From assembly GCF_025685545.1 (NCBI RefSeq), contig NZ_JAGSYC010000021.1:310001-374000 (forward strand): a stretch of DNA of 64,000 nt, written 5' to 3'. The notes beneath the pieces were generated by a model that made no database searches, was not told where the DNA came from, and saw nothing but the letters and a program-made list of their open reading frames with translations. The stretch comes from Granulicella paludicola. Lineage in GTDB: Bacteria > Acidobacteriota > Terriglobia > Terriglobales > Acidobacteriaceae. A program made the position numbers and the translations under genes. Positions 1-9,730 of this stretch are shown here, piece after piece (the first letter of the stretch is position 1; every line of letters begins with the position of its first letter).

Positions 1-1375
1 CCTGATCCCGCAGGAGGTCGCCGCCAGCAAGGCACACGCGCAGACCATCGCCGCCGCCGGCATCCTCACCCCCGACGAACTCGAGAAGATGCTCACCGGC
101 CTAGACGCCGTAGCGCAGCGCCCCCTCAACTGGGCGCACCGCATCAGCGCCACCAGCGGCCAGGTAGACTACGAGACCTCCAACTCACAGGTCGCCTCCG
201 CCATCGTCGCCTCCGCGCCGCAGGCCGAAGACATCCACCACTACGTCGAGCTCGAACTCACACGCGAGGTCGGCACCCTCGCCCTCAAGCTCCACACCGG
301 CCGCAGCCGCAACGAGCAGATCGCCACCGACATGCGCCTCTTCGTGCGCGATGCCATCGACGCCACCCTCTCCGGCCTCCGCGAATGGATGCTCGCCCTC
401 ATCGCGTTGGCAGAAGCAAACAGCGACGCCGTTATGCCAGGCTACACGCACCTCCAGCGCGCCGAGCCGGTGCTCATCCCGCACTGGCTCCTCGCCTACG
501 TCTCCATGCTCGAACGCGATTTCTCCCGCTTCGTCGACGCGCGCAACCGCATGAACTTCTGCCCCCTTGGCAGCGGAGCCATCGCAGGCGCCACGCTCGC
601 ACTCGATCGCTCGATCGCCGCGAAGGCCCTAGGCTTCACCGCGCCTACACCCAACTCCATGGACGCTACCTCCGACCGCGACTTTATGCTCGACTTCGCG
701 CAGGCAGCCTCCACCCTCGGCATCCACATCTCGCGCTTCAGCGAAGAACTCACCCTCTACGCCACCGCCGAGTTCGGCTTCGTCGATCTTCCTGAGGCCT
801 TCTCCACTGGCTCCTCCGCGATGCCGCAGAAGAAGAACCCCGATCTCACCGAGCTCACCCGAGGCAAGTCCGCTCGCCTGCTCGGGTCCGCCACCGCCCT
901 CGCAACCCTCGTCAAAGGCCTGCCTCTCGCCTACAACAAGGACCTGCAGGAAGGCCAGGAGCAGATCTTCGACATCGCCGACACCCTCGCGGGCCTCTTC
1001 AGCGTGCTGCCCAACTTCACGCACAAGCTCACCTTCCGCACCGCCCGCATGCAGCAGGCAGCCGAGTCCGGCTACCTCAACGCGATGGCCGCCGCCACCT
1101 ACCTCAGCAACAAGGGCCTACCCTTCCGCAAGGCGCATGAGGTCATCGGCAACGCCGTCCGCCTCGGCCTAGACAAGGGGTTGGAACTCAATGCTCTCCC
1201 CATCGCCGACCTTCGCGAACTCAGCGATTACTTCGCCGCAGACTTCTTCGACGCCATCACGCTCAAGGCCACACTCGATTGCCACGACGTCACCGGCGGC
1301 ACCGCAACCCACCGCGTCGCCGAAGCCCTCACCACAGCAAAGACCCGCGTTCAATCTTTACAACCGTCATCCTGA
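1..1375 (+). CDS. argH: Argininosuccinate lyase, 5' truncated by window edge
   Basis: Last step of arginine synthesis: splits argininosuccinate into arginine and fumarate in the cytosol. The reading frame is open from base 2, so the true start lies left of the window; the first in-window ATG is at 89. The fumarase/aspartase-superfamily signature GSSAMPQKKNPD is present, as is the substrate-binding HTGRSRNEQ segment. About 457 residues are visible, so only a short N-terminal piece is missing. The last codons and the TGA stop (1373-1375) lie inside a GTCATCCTGAGC repeat fragment, so the C-terminal end may have been replaced by repeat insertion. The next gene is a GNAT protein that probably also serves arginine synthesis. 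Confidence 0.97.
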   Translation, partial: LIPQEVAASKAHAQTIAAAGILTPDELEKMLTGLDAVAQRPLNWAHRISATSGQVDYETSNSQVASAIVASAPQAEDIHHYVELELTREVGTLALKLHTGRSRNEQIATDMRLFVRDAIDATLSGLREWMLALIALAEANSDAVMPGYTHLQRAEPVLIPHWLLAYVSMLERDFSRFVDARNRMNFCPLGSGAIAGATLALDRSIAAKALGFTAPTPNSMDATSDRDFMLDFAQAASTLGIHISRFSEELTLYATAEFGFVDLPEAFSTGSSAMPQKKNPDLTELTRGKSARLLGSATALATLVKGLPLAYNKDLQEGQEQIFDIADTLAGLFSVLPNFTHKLTFRTARMQQAAESGYLNAMAAATYLSNKGLPFRKAHEVIGNAVRLGLDKGLELNALPIADLRELSDYFAADFFDAITLKATLDCHDVTGGTATHRVAEALTTAKTRVQSLQPSS

Positions 1376-1403
1376 GCTAAATCGCTGCCCTCACATTTAA
1401 CAT

Positions 1404-1432
1404 TGTCATCCTGAGCGCAGCGAAGGATCTGC
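1404..1432. repeat. Dispersed GTCATCCTGAGCGCAGCGAA repeat
   Basis: The sequence begins TGTCATCCTGAGCGCAGC and continues CGAAGGATCTGC. This is a dispersed repeat I recognise from many acidobacterial and other genomes; read antisense it gives the spurious peptide RSFAALRMT. A partial second copy, GTCATCCTGAGC, sits at 1366-1377 and overlaps the argH stop codon. It is non-coding here. The spacing of about 38 bases between the two copies is visible directly; copy number in the genome is not. Confidence 0.7.
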
Positions 1433-1466
1433 TTTTGAACCACCACCAACCCCGAGGAACCCGTAG

Positions 1467-2141
1467 TTGCCTGACACCACCACCCAGTCCGACGCCACCA
1501 ACGATCTGCAGAACGCAGACCTGGGCACGCCCACGCGAAGCCTCTCGCCCTCCACGCCAGAGTTCCGCATGATCACGGTCCACAAAGCCCACCTGCAGGA
1601 CGCGCGCAACGTCTTCGACCTCGTGAACTCCCTCTCGCACGACGGCACACTCCTGCGCCGCTCGTATGCCGAGATCTGCGAGAACATCCGCGACTTCACC
1701 GTAGCCTGCATCGCGAAAGAAGATGGTGAGCATGAATTCATCGGCTGTGGCGCGCTCCACCTCTACGGCCCACATCTCGCCGAGGTCCGCTCCATCGTCG
1801 TCAAGCCCGAAGCCCGCGGGCTCGGCGCAGGCGACGCCATCCTCGAAGCTCTCATGGCAGAAGCCGAAGAGCATCAGATCATGTCCGTCTGCCTCTTCAC
1901 CCGTATCCCCGCCTACTTCGAGCATCTTGGTTTTCGCGTCGCTGAACGCGATGCCATGCCCGACAAGATCTACAAGGACTGCCAGACCTGCCCGCGCCTC
2001 TACGCCTGCGATGAAGTCGCCATGGTCAAAGGTCCGCTACCCAAGGTCACGGTCCTCGGCCCCAGCGACATCCAAAAGCCCGAGATGGCCGAAACCCATC
2101 TGGTGCAGTTGCAGCTCACCCCCACTGGCACGAGCCGCTAA
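1467..2141 (+). CDS. argA: GNAT N-acetyltransferase, short-form N-acetylglutamate synthase (ArgA-like)
   Basis: Probably makes N-acetylglutamate from glutamate and acetyl-CoA, opening arginine synthesis. The acetyl-CoA-binding GNAT core is visible around EARGLGAGDAI (roughly residues 117-127), followed by IPAYFEHLGF and the Cys-rich tail CQTCPRLYACDE typical of stand-alone short ArgA proteins, which lack the amino-acid-kinase domain of E. coli ArgA. Its place right after argH supports the role. Start is uncertain: the longest frame opens with TTG at 1467, but ATG at 1569 begins the conserved region (MITVHKAHLQD) and the 34 residues before it are low-complexity Thr/Ser/Pro. Specific acceptor is inferred from context and family. 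Confidence 0.75.
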   Translation: MPDTTTQSDATNDLQNADLGTPTRSLSPSTPEFRMITVHKAHLQDARNVFDLVNSLSHDGTLLRRSYAEICENIRDFTVACIAKEDGEHEFIGCGALHLYGPHLAEVRSIVVKPEARGLGAGDAILEALMAEAEEHQIMSVCLFTRIPAYFEHLGFRVAERDAMPDKIYKDCQTCPRLYACDEVAMVKGPLPKVTVLGPSDIQKPEMAETHLVQLQLTPTGTSR

Positions 2142-2168
2142 AGCTCCCTCATTCCTATCCTCAAAAAA

Positions 2169-2198
2169 CAGTGGCCGCGCGATCTCTCGCGGCCACTG
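2169..2198 (-). terminator. Intrinsic terminator of the OmpA-like gene
   Basis: An 11-bp perfect stem (CAGTGGCCGCG with CGCGGCCACTG) with an 8-base loop. On the minus strand it is followed by a run of six T (AAAAAA at 2163-2168), so it fits the gene ending at 2236; it may also stop plus-strand transcripts from the acetyltransferase gene. Confidence 0.85.
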
Positions 2199-2235
2199 CA
2201 CTTTCATTCAAAGCCAACATAGTTGGCTCTTCGTT

Positions 2236-3225
2236 TTACTGCTCGCTACCAGTCGGAGCCGGAGCCGCCGAAGCACTCTGGTCCGCGCCACCGGTGATGC
2301 CTTGGTTTACAAGGATCGTCACAACTACGCGACGATTCTCCTTCTGTCCCGAACGCGAGTGGTTATCGGCCACCTGGTTTGTGGTGCCCATCGCAGCGGG
2401 CGCCAGAATGCGCGTAAGCGGGATCGCGCCGCTCTGCTGGATGATCGTAAGAACCGCATCAGCACGCTCTGCACTCAGACGCTGATTCACTGAGGGCGAA
2501 CCTACCTTCGAAGCGAAGCCCTGCACCTGCACCATGAAGCCCTGCGTATTGGCAGCCGTCTTCAGGAAGTCCTCGAGCTGGTCCTTATCGGCCTTGCTCA
2601 CCGCTGCACTTCCATTGCGGAAGTTTACGGTCATCGAGCCTTTCTCTACATACTGATCAAGCTGACCAATGCGACCATTCGTCTTGCCAATACCCGATTG
2701 AGCCGCCTGCGCGTCTTGAGCCTCCTGCGCCTGATTAGCAGCAATCGTCTGCTTGCTTGTCTCGATGTCCGCCTGTGCCGACTCGATATCGCGACGTGCG
2801 CTGCGGATAGCATCCTCGTGTGCAGCAACCTTCGCGTTCACCGGCGTCAGACCTGCGTCGATCTGCTTAGCCGTCTTCATCGATCCGCTCGTATACTCAA
2901 CCTTCTTCGCGACGAGCTTGTGGTCCGCATCGAATGCACCATCGACCTTCACCTGCAGGCCGGGTACCAGCGCCGCAACGCCTAGATCCTTGTGGCTCCA
3001 TCCGAACATGCCACCCTTCTGCGTAGCGGGGGTGTTGTCACTCAGCACGACAATCTGTCTCTGGCTGTCGCCTGTCTTCACATACATGGTTGAGCCATCG
3101 CGACCAACGATCATGCCCTGTACAGTCGCCTCTTGAGCTGCTGCTACCGATACACCTGCAAATGCGAGTACAGCGAGTGCCGTTCCGAACCCATGAACCT
3201 TTTTGAAACCAATCTTGTTATTCAT
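2236..3225 (-). CDS. OmpA-family protein with secretion signal
   Basis: Likely an envelope protein that binds peptidoglycan through a C-terminal OmpA domain. From the N-terminus: a signal peptide ending near VSVAAAQE, a beta-rich segment of about 80 residues (MIVGRDGSTMYVKTGDSQ) that resembles DUF5666-type modules, a coiled-coil-like Ala/Gln/Asp-rich stretch, and the OmpA C-terminal domain with the pattern NQRLSAERADAV and ENRRVVVTI. I chose ATG at 3225 because AAGAAGGGA lies just upstream; a longer frame to 3273 adds an unlikely 16 residues. Usual OmpA beta-barrel is absent, so membrane attachment is unclear. It stands alone, with its own terminator. Confidence 0.85.
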   Translation of the reverse strand: MNNKIGFKKVHGFGTALAVLAFAGVSVAAAQEATVQGMIVGRDGSTMYVKTGDSQRQIVVLSDNTPATQKGGMFGWSHKDLGVAALVPGLQVKVDGAFDADHKLVAKKVEYTSGSMKTAKQIDAGLTPVNAKVAAHEDAIRSARRDIESAQADIETSKQTIAANQAQEAQDAQAAQSGIGKTNGRIGQLDQYVEKGSMTVNFRNGSAAVSKADKDQLEDFLKTAANTQGFMVQVQGFASKVGSPSVNQRLSAERADAVLTIIQQSGAIPLTRILAPAAMGTTNQVADNHSRSGQKENRRVVVTILVNQGITGGADQSASAAPAPTGSEQ

Positions 3226-3460
3226 GCAATCTTCCCTTCTTTCTGTCGGGTCCGCAGCGATGACTTGCTGCAACTACTGACCGTATGAATTCGCCGTGGA
3301 ACCTCCGGGGAAGTTCCACAATGGAGATGACAGTAAGACGGTCTACCCCTAATGGGGGATGCCCGATTTTGGAAGAAACATTAAAACAAAAATCCAGATT
3401 CCCATAGAAGCTTGCAAGTCCCATTGATTCAACACAGCGCCGAGACGCGAAGAATTCTGA

Positions 3461-4264
3461 TTACCAGGCATTCCAGTATCCATCTCGTTCGCTCATCGCG
3501 ATCTTCCGCCCAAACAACTCGCTTAGTTGCTCCGCAGTCAGCAGTTCACTCTTCGATCCATCCGCAATCACGCGCCCCTCACGCATCATCACGATCCGCT
3601 GCATCTCCGGCAGGATGTCCGCGATGTGATGGGTAATCAGCATGATTGCCGTCCCCTTCCCTGCAAGCCCGCGTAGCAGCTCGCGTAGGTCATGCTGAGC
3701 TCCGAGGTCCAGCGCGTTGCTAGGCTCATCCAGCAGCAGCATCTGCACCTCGCCCTGCTTTGCATCGAGCGAAGTCCCTGCCAGCGCACGCCCAATCATC
3801 GTCCTTCGCTGCTGTCCTGCCGACATCTGACCCACCAGCTTGTCGCGCATCTTCTCCGCTCCCACCAGCACCAGAATCTCCTCGGCACGCTCACGCATCT
3901 CCGCCGTCACCGTAAGGTTCGGCCACAGAGTCGAGCTCGAAAAAAATCCCGTCACGATCGCATCGAAGCATGTAGTCGTCAGCGTCTGCCGCCCCGGCAA
4001 CTCCGCACTCACCACACCCATGCGCCGCTTCAACTCCGTAAGGTCCCACCTCTCTCGCCCCATGATCCGCACCTGCGTCTCTGGCTTCGCTAACGGGTAA
4101 CACTCACACGTCATCGTCTTCAGCAGCGTCGACTTCCCACACCCATTCGGTCCCAGGATTGCGAGATGCTCCCCAGCTTCAATCTTCAGGCTCAAATCCT
4201 GCAACACCACGTTCTCACCGCGAGCCACATACACATGCTGCAAATCCACCAAGGCATCGATCAA
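3461..4264 (-). CDS. ABC transporter ATP-binding protein
   Basis: Cytosolic ATPase of an ABC system. Walker A GPNGCGKST, signature SAGQQRR, Walker B MLLLDEPSNALD and the H-loop LITHH are all present in order. I place the start at TTG 4264, seven bases after GGAGG; the frame continues upstream to 4357 but that stretch runs through the terminator of the gene before it. The resulting 267-residue protein resembles stand-alone ATPases of the YlmA/ModF kind. No permease gene is adjacent, so substrate and direction cannot be assigned. It lies downstream of a histidine phosphatase gene on the same strand, separated by a terminator. Confidence 0.88.
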   Translation of the reverse strand: MIDALVDLQHVYVARGENVVLQDLSLKIEAGEHLAILGPNGCGKSTLLKTMTCECYPLAKPETQVRIMGRERWDLTELKRRMGVVSAELPGRQTLTTTCFDAIVTGFFSSSTLWPNLTVTAEMRERAEEILVLVGAEKMRDKLVGQMSAGQQRRTMIGRALAGTSLDAKQGEVQMLLLDEPSNALDLGAQHDLRELLRGLAGKGTAIMLITHHIADILPEMQRIVMMREGRVIADGSKSELLTAEQLSELFGRKIAMSERDGYWNAW

Positions 4265-4303
4265 AACTCTTCCTCCACCCTTTGAGTCTACGAGTTCAAA
4301 ATG

Positions 4304-4325
4304 AAAAAGCGGCCTTCGCGGCCGC
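4304..4325 (-). terminator. Intrinsic terminator after the phosphatase gene
   Basis: GCGGCC and GGCCGC pair around a TTCGC loop; on the minus strand five T follow. It separates the histidine phosphatase gene from the ABC ATPase gene, so read-through would be needed for co-transcription, and it argues for the downstream TTG start of the ATPase. Confidence 0.75.
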
Positions 4326-4369
4326 CTTATGCATTGTTCTAATCTCGCGATGCTCAATCCTTATCGCAG

Positions 4370-4963
4370 CTACTCGCCTTCTTCAAAGCCGCGATTCCAC
4401 TTCGAAATCACACGCGTCTCACGCTCGAAGCCAAGCACGCTCACACTTCCGGTGCCCAGCCCAAACAACTTCCCGCCAGTAGCTGGTAGCCCAATCCAAC
4501 GTGCCGCAAGAATGCGCAGAATATGAGCATGAGCAAACAGCGCCACCTGACCCGCATCCCCCGCAGCCGCTAACGCCCGAGCAATCACCTTGTCCGCACG
4601 CTCGCCCACATGCTCCACGGCCTCACCATCAACGATCGGGTCCGTCCACACGCTCCATGTCGGCCCATACTTCTCGCGCATCTGCTTGGTCGTCTTGCCT
4701 TCACTCTCGCCGTAGTTCCACTCCATCAGGTTCTCGTCCACCTGCGCCACATCGCCATACCCCGCAATCGCGCACGTCTCCTTCGCCCGAGACATCGGGC
4801 TCGTCAATACCGCAGCAAACATCCTGCCGTTCAGATATTCCTTCAACTCCACCGCCCGCTGACGCCCATGTTCGGTCAGCGCAATATCGCTCGTACTCGT
4901 ATGTTGCCCACTCAGACTCCACTCCGTCTCACCATGCCGAATTAACCAAAGCTCCACACCCAT
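4370..4963 (-). CDS. Histidine phosphatase family protein (phosphoglycerate mutase-like)
   Basis: A 197-residue branch-1 histidine phosphatase. The phospho-histidine motif LIRHGETEWS is at residues 7-16, the conserved Arg of TSPMSRAKET and the Glu of LMEWNYGESEG follow, and the second catalytic His is in FAHAHILRIL. The length and lack of the long insertion of true phosphoglycerate mutases suggest a phosphatase, possibly of the CobC/GpmB type, rather than a glycolytic mutase. The substrate cannot be told from sequence. Start ATG at 4963 is the only good choice. Confidence 0.88.
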   Translation of the reverse strand: MGVELWLIRHGETEWSLSGQHTSTSDIALTEHGRQRAVELKEYLNGRMFAAVLTSPMSRAKETCAIAGYGDVAQVDENLMEWNYGESEGKTTKQMREKYGPTWSVWTDPIVDGEAVEHVGERADKVIARALAAAGDAGQVALFAHAHILRILAARWIGLPATGGKLFGLGTGSVSVLGFERETRVISKWNRGFEEGE

Positions 4964-5055
4964 GCCACTATCTCCTTCCGCGATCCCGCGTTCTCTCTGA
5001 ACCTATCACTTTGAACCTGCAAGATTCATTTGACATGAATCCAGCGCTCTGATCT

Positions 5056-5072
5056 ACTTTGCAATGTAAAGT
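5056..5072. promoter_or_regulatory. Palindromic operator, copy 1 (imperfect)
   Basis: ACTTTGCAATGTAAAGT lies 10 bases before the ATG of the membrane-protein gene. It is an imperfect inverted repeat and matches the site at 6095-6113, including the trailing GTGAAAC. The two sites bracket a winged-helix regulator gene, so autoregulation is likely (inference). Confidence 0.6.
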
Positions 5073-5081
5073 GAAACTCCC

Positions 5082-5699
5082 ATGAGCGACCTTCACAAAG
5101 CGTTAGGCGACATCAGCACCATCCGCAGAGAGCTTGCCCGCTCCACGCAGTTCCGCGGCTACGGCCCAGCAACCCTCGCGACCACCGGCGTTCTCGCAGT
5201 GGTCGCCGCTTTCATCCAGGCGCACTTTGTCCCGGAACCCGCACAGCATCCACTCGCCTACCTTCGCGTCTGGGCGTCGCTGGCGCTCCTCTGCGCCTCA
5301 CTCACCGCAGCGCAGATGATCACCCGCTCGCGCCGCATGCACTCTGGCCTCTCGAACGAGATGCTGCGGCAGGCGGCCGAGCAGTTCCTGCCCGCCCTCG
5401 CAGCTGGCGTGCTCCTTACCCTCGTCATGCTCCGCCACTACAACCCTGCCAGTTTCTGGTTGCTCCCGGGCCTCTGGCAGATCGTCTTCAGCCTCGGCGT
5501 CTTCGCCTCCTGCCGATTCCTGCCGCGCCCCATGCTCGCCGCCGGCGTTTGGTATCTCGCCAGCGGTCTTATCTGCCTTGGCTTCGGCAACGCCCGCACG
5601 CTCAGTCCCTGGACCATGGGCCTCGCCTTCGGCTGCGGGCAGCTGCTCGTCGCCACTATCCTCTACCTCTGCGCACCGGAGCTCGACCATGACGCCTGA
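5082..5699 (+). CDS. Integral membrane protein upstream of winged-helix regulator
   Basis: A 205-residue protein with an N-terminal cytosolic stretch (HKALGDISTIRRELARSTQF) and about six hydrophobic segments after residue 25. The product is unknown to me by function. Its gene overlaps the start of the winged-helix regulator gene by 11 bases, so the two are surely co-translated, and this pairing of small membrane protein, PadR/MarR-like regulator and CreD recurs in bacteria. A sensor or anti-regulator role toward the winged-helix protein is possible but is only inferred from coupling. Confidence 0.8.
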   Translation: MSDLHKALGDISTIRRELARSTQFRGYGPATLATTGVLAVVAAFIQAHFVPEPAQHPLAYLRVWASLALLCASLTAAQMITRSRRMHSGLSNEMLRQAAEQFLPALAAGVLLTLVMLRHYNPASFWLLPGLWQIVFSLGVFASCRFLPRPMLAAGVWYLASGLICLGFGNARTLSPWTMGLAFGCGQLLVATILYLCAPELDHDA

Positions 5700-6078
5700 A
5701 ATTCCAGCCAGCAAGGGCCGCTTCGCCTACGAAGGTCTGGACCGCGTCATCCATGAGCGCGCCCGCCTCAGCGTCCTCACCTCCCTCATCACCAATCCAA
5801 AAGGTCTTCTCTTCAACGAACTCAAGCAGCTCTGTTCACTCACCGACGGCAATCTCAGTCGCCACCTCAGCGTCCTCGAAGCAGAAAAGATGGTTGAGCT
5901 CCTCAAGGAAGACGATCGCTCCCGCCCCCAAACCATCTGCCGCATTACCTCCACCGGCCGCAAACGGTATCTCGAATACCTCACCACGCTTGAGCAGGTC
6001 GTCAAAGACGCAGCAAAGATCGCCAGCGAATCCCCTGCTCCCAAGTCGCTGCGCAACCTCAAGCCGACCCGCGCCTGA
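5689..6078 (+). CDS. Winged-helix transcriptional regulator (HTH_34-like)
   Basis: A 129-residue DNA-binding protein with one winged-helix domain (about residues 15-95); the helix pair around LFNELKQLCSLTDGNLSRHL is the recognition element, and LEAEKMVELLKE forms the wing approach. The start at ATG 5689 overlaps the preceding stop region (TGA 5697-5699). It fits the PF13601 family, small repressors usually encoded beside membrane proteins. Matching palindromes before the first gene of the pair and before creD suggest it represses both transcripts. No ligand-binding domain is seen, so the signal may come through the membrane protein. Confidence 0.85.
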   Translation: MTPEIPASKGRFAYEGLDRVIHERARLSVLTSLITNPKGLLFNELKQLCSLTDGNLSRHLSVLEAEKMVELLKEDDRSRPQTICRITSTGRKRYLEYLTTLEQVVKDAAKIASESPAPKSLRNLKPTRA

Positions 6079-6094
6079 CCCTTTTTTGCCCAAT

Positions 6095-6113
6095 CACTTT
6101 GCAATACAAAGTG
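6095..6113. promoter_or_regulatory. Palindromic operator, copy 2 (perfect 7-bp arms)
   Basis: CACTTTG and CAAAGTG flank a CAATA spacer, 29 bases before the creD ATG. The same core, CTTTGCAAT followed by AAAGTGAAAC, occurs at 5056-5072, making this the likely operator of the winged-helix regulator encoded between the sites. Confidence 0.65.
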
Positions 6114-6141
6114 AAACCACAAGCTTCACCAGGAGAGAACC

Positions 6142-7506
6142 ATGAAACGGACCATCACCCTCAAGCTGTTCATCATCGGCATCCTCACACTCGTCATCTG
6201 CCTCGCTCTCTTCATGGTCAACGGCACCATCAGCGAGCGCCAGGCCTACAGAGACGAGGCCATCAAGAGCATCGAATCCAGCTACGCCGGTCCGCAGACC
6301 CTTATCGGTCCCATCCTCGTCCGTCCTTACACCGAAGCCACCACCACCGTCGAGCGCGACGACAAAGGTACCCTGCGTTCCGTTCCGCACGTCGCCAGCC
6401 TCAACGCCATCTCGTTCCCGCAGACCTTTGACCTGCGCGGCAAACTCATCCCCAGCGAACGCCACCATGGCCTCTACAACGTCACCGTCTACGAGTTCAA
6501 CGGTCATCTGCGCAGCGGAATCACCATCGTCGATCCGCACACTACAGGCACCATCACCTGGGGCGAACCCTACCTTGCTCTCTCCGTACAGGATGTCCGA
6601 GGCATCGTCGGCACGCCCGCTGTCACCATCAATGGAGCCCCTGCCGCCATACTGCAAGGCGGAGAAAACCTCAGCGGCTGGCAGCCGAATCTGCACATCC
6701 CTCTGTCCGACCTCAACGCTGCGAACGGGCACCTCGATATCGCCATCGACATGGCACTAGCGGGCACTCAGCAACTCAGCATCGCTCCCATCGGCAACTC
6801 CAACCACGTCGAACTCGCCTCCACGTGGCGCTCACCCCTCTTCGACGGCCAGTTCCTTCCCCGCTCTCGCGACGTCGGCCCGCAAGGCTTCAACGCATCC
6901 TGGGATCTCTCGTCACTCGCAGCCGGAACGCAACTCCAGCTACAGGCCTCCAAACCCATCGACCTCCTCAGCGTAAGCCTGCTTACCCCCATCGACCCCT
7001 ACAAACTCTCCGACCGCGCCACCAAGTACGGCATCCTCTTCGTCCTCCTCACCTTTGGCGGCTTCTTCCTCTTCGAGATGATCAAGCAGCTTCCCATCCA
7101 CCCCATCCAGTACCTTCTCGTCGGCTTCGGCCTCGCCATCTTCTTCCTTCTGCTCATCAGCTTCTCGGAACACATGCCCTTTGCCCTGGCCTATCTTGCC
7201 TCCAGCACCGCCTGCATCGGTCTCCTCACCTTCTACCTCGTCTACGTCCTGCAAAGCTTCCTCAGAGGCCTCGGGTTCGGCGCCATGCTCACCACGCTCT
7301 ACGCTGCTGTGTACGGTCTGCTCATCAGCGAAGACAACTCCCTCATCCTTGGCTCTCTGCTACTCTTCGCCGTGCTCGCCATCGTCATGGTTGTCACGCG
7401 CAGAATCGACTGGTACAAGACCGCAGTCACAGCCGACACCTCCTCCACGCCTCCACCGCCGCCTCCACCCGACCTCGATTACCGCGGAATTCGCCTATCG
7501 CATTAA
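6142..7506 (+). CDS. creD: Inner-membrane protein CreD
   Basis: A 454-residue CreD-family protein of the inner membrane. An N-terminal membrane segment (residues 8-27) precedes a large periplasmic domain with the family start NGTISERQAYRDEA and the segment GPQTLIGPILVRPY; five to six membrane helices follow from about residue 290, with PIHPIQYLLVGFGLAIF typical of the family. The tail is a Pro-rich cytosolic stretch. CreD is linked to colicin tolerance and envelope stress in enterobacteria; biochemical function is not settled. A strong AGGAGAG ribosome site precedes ATG 6142. The regulator-operator arrangement just upstream replaces the CreBC two-component control of E. coli (inference). Confidence 0.92.
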   Translation: MKRTITLKLFIIGILTLVICLALFMVNGTISERQAYRDEAIKSIESSYAGPQTLIGPILVRPYTEATTTVERDDKGTLRSVPHVASLNAISFPQTFDLRGKLIPSERHHGLYNVTVYEFNGHLRSGITIVDPHTTGTITWGEPYLALSVQDVRGIVGTPAVTINGAPAAILQGGENLSGWQPNLHIPLSDLNAANGHLDIAIDMALAGTQQLSIAPIGNSNHVELASTWRSPLFDGQFLPRSRDVGPQGFNASWDLSSLAAGTQLQLQASKPIDLLSVSLLTPIDPYKLSDRATKYGILFVLLTFGGFFLFEMIKQLPIHPIQYLLVGFGLAIFFLLLISFSEHMPFALAYLASSTACIGLLTFYLVYVLQSFLRGLGFGAMLTTLYAAVYGLLISEDNSLILGSLLLFAVLAIVMVVTRRIDWYKTAVTADTSSTPPPPPPPDLDYRGIRLSH

Positions 7507-7510
7507 ACAA

Positions 7511-7542
7511 GTGAGAGGCGGCTAACCAAGCCGCCTCCTCAC
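7511..7542. terminator. Hairpin between convergent creD and lysR genes
   Basis: GTGAGAGGCGGC pairs with GCCGCCTCCTCAC around a TAACCAA loop, one bulge. There is only a weak pyrimidine tract on either side; it lies between two convergent genes and probably ends both transcripts. Confidence 0.65.
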
Positions 7543-7578
7543 TGCCCTTCTTTGAAACGAGCGACGTTCGCACGAGCG

Positions 7579-8463
7579 TTATTCCTTAAGCCGCAGACTC
7601 TCGATCAAAGCCGCCAGCGCGGCAGGCTGATTCCGCCGACTTGGATAGTAAAGAAAGTACCCGGGAAACGTTGGACACCAGTCCTGCAGCACCTGCACCA
7701 GCTTTTTCTTGGCAATCAATTCCGCTAGCATCGCCTCCATCGCTGTCCCGATCCCCACTCCATCCAGAACCGCCTGAGTTACCAGCTCTGGATCATCGAA
7801 CGACACCGGTCCCAGAGGATTCACCGTCAATACTTTCCTGCCTTTTTCAAACTCCCAGCGGTACACACTATTGCTGAAACGGAACCCAATGCACGCATGG
7901 TCCTTCAGGTCCTGCGGGTGGCGCGGAATCGCATTCGATTCGAAGTACTTCGGTGACCCCACCACCGCCAGACGCATCTCCTTCGTTACCCGCACCGCGA
8001 TCATGTCCCGCTGAATGAACTCCCCCAGCTGTACACCCGCGTCATACTCCCCCGCCACCAGGTCCACCGGATCATTCGAAGACGTCACCTCCAGCACAAT
8101 CTCCGGATACATCCGTGCAAACCTCGCCAGCTTCGGCAGCAGCACCATCTTCGTTGCCGTTCGCGGAATGATTAGCCGAATCCGTCCCGCCGGACGCTCT
8201 CGCTGCTTCATCGTCTCCGCCACCGCCGTCCCAATCCGCTCCAGCGCCGGCGCAAGCTCCTGCAACAACGCCGCACCAGCCGCCGTGGGAGACACACTCC
8301 GCGTCGTTCGCGCCAGCAACTGCACCCCCAGCCGCTTCTCCAAACCGCGCATTGAATGGCTCAACGCAGACTGCGATATCCCTAGCCTCACTGCCGCCCT
8401 CGTAAAGCTTCTCTCCTCCGCCACCGCAGCAAACACCGAAAGATCACTCAAATCGTTTCTCAT
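7579..8463 (-). CDS. LysR-family transcriptional regulator
   Basis: A 294-residue LysR protein. The N-terminal helix-turn-helix (about residues 4-62) is clear, with FTRAAVRLGISQSALSHSMR as recognition region, and a LysR substrate-binding domain fills residues 90-290. The gene is divergent from an aldo/keto reductase gene with 127 bases between starts, the usual layout for a LysR activator and its target. A palindrome ATTCATGAAT at 8465-8474 abuts its own start codon and could be the autoregulatory site. Close relatives in databases tend to sit beside oxidoreductases of this kind; the inducer is unknown. Confidence 0.92.
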   Translation of the reverse strand: MRNDLSDLSVFAAVAEERSFTRAAVRLGISQSALSHSMRGLEKRLGVQLLARTTRSVSPTAAGAALLQELAPALERIGTAVAETMKQRERPAGRIRLIIPRTATKMVLLPKLARFARMYPEIVLEVTSSNDPVDLVAGEYDAGVQLGEFIQRDMIAVRVTKEMRLAVVGSPKYFESNAIPRHPQDLKDHACIGFRFSNSVYRWEFEKGRKVLTVNPLGPVSFDDPELVTQAVLDGVGIGTAMEAMLAELIAKKKLVQVLQDWCPTFPGYFLYYPSRRNQPAALAALIESLRLKE

Positions 8464-8485
8464 GATTCATGAATGCTACTCATAA

Positions 8486-9586
<1,101 letters not shown>

Positions 9587-9730
9587 GGATACTCCGATTA
9601 GGTCCGATTCACCTTACCAGCTATTTTCATTGTCCTTCCCTCAGGGAATCTGCGTTTTGTCGGGGCAGGCGCGGCAACTTCAGGACCGAATCAGACCTTC
9701 CCAAGCCCATCCATCAACGGAAGCACCATC

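Noticed and set aside
1377-1925. Minus-strand frame ending in RSFAALRMT
   Set aside because: It reads through the dispersed GTCATCCTGAGC repeat and lies antisense to the acetyltransferase gene.
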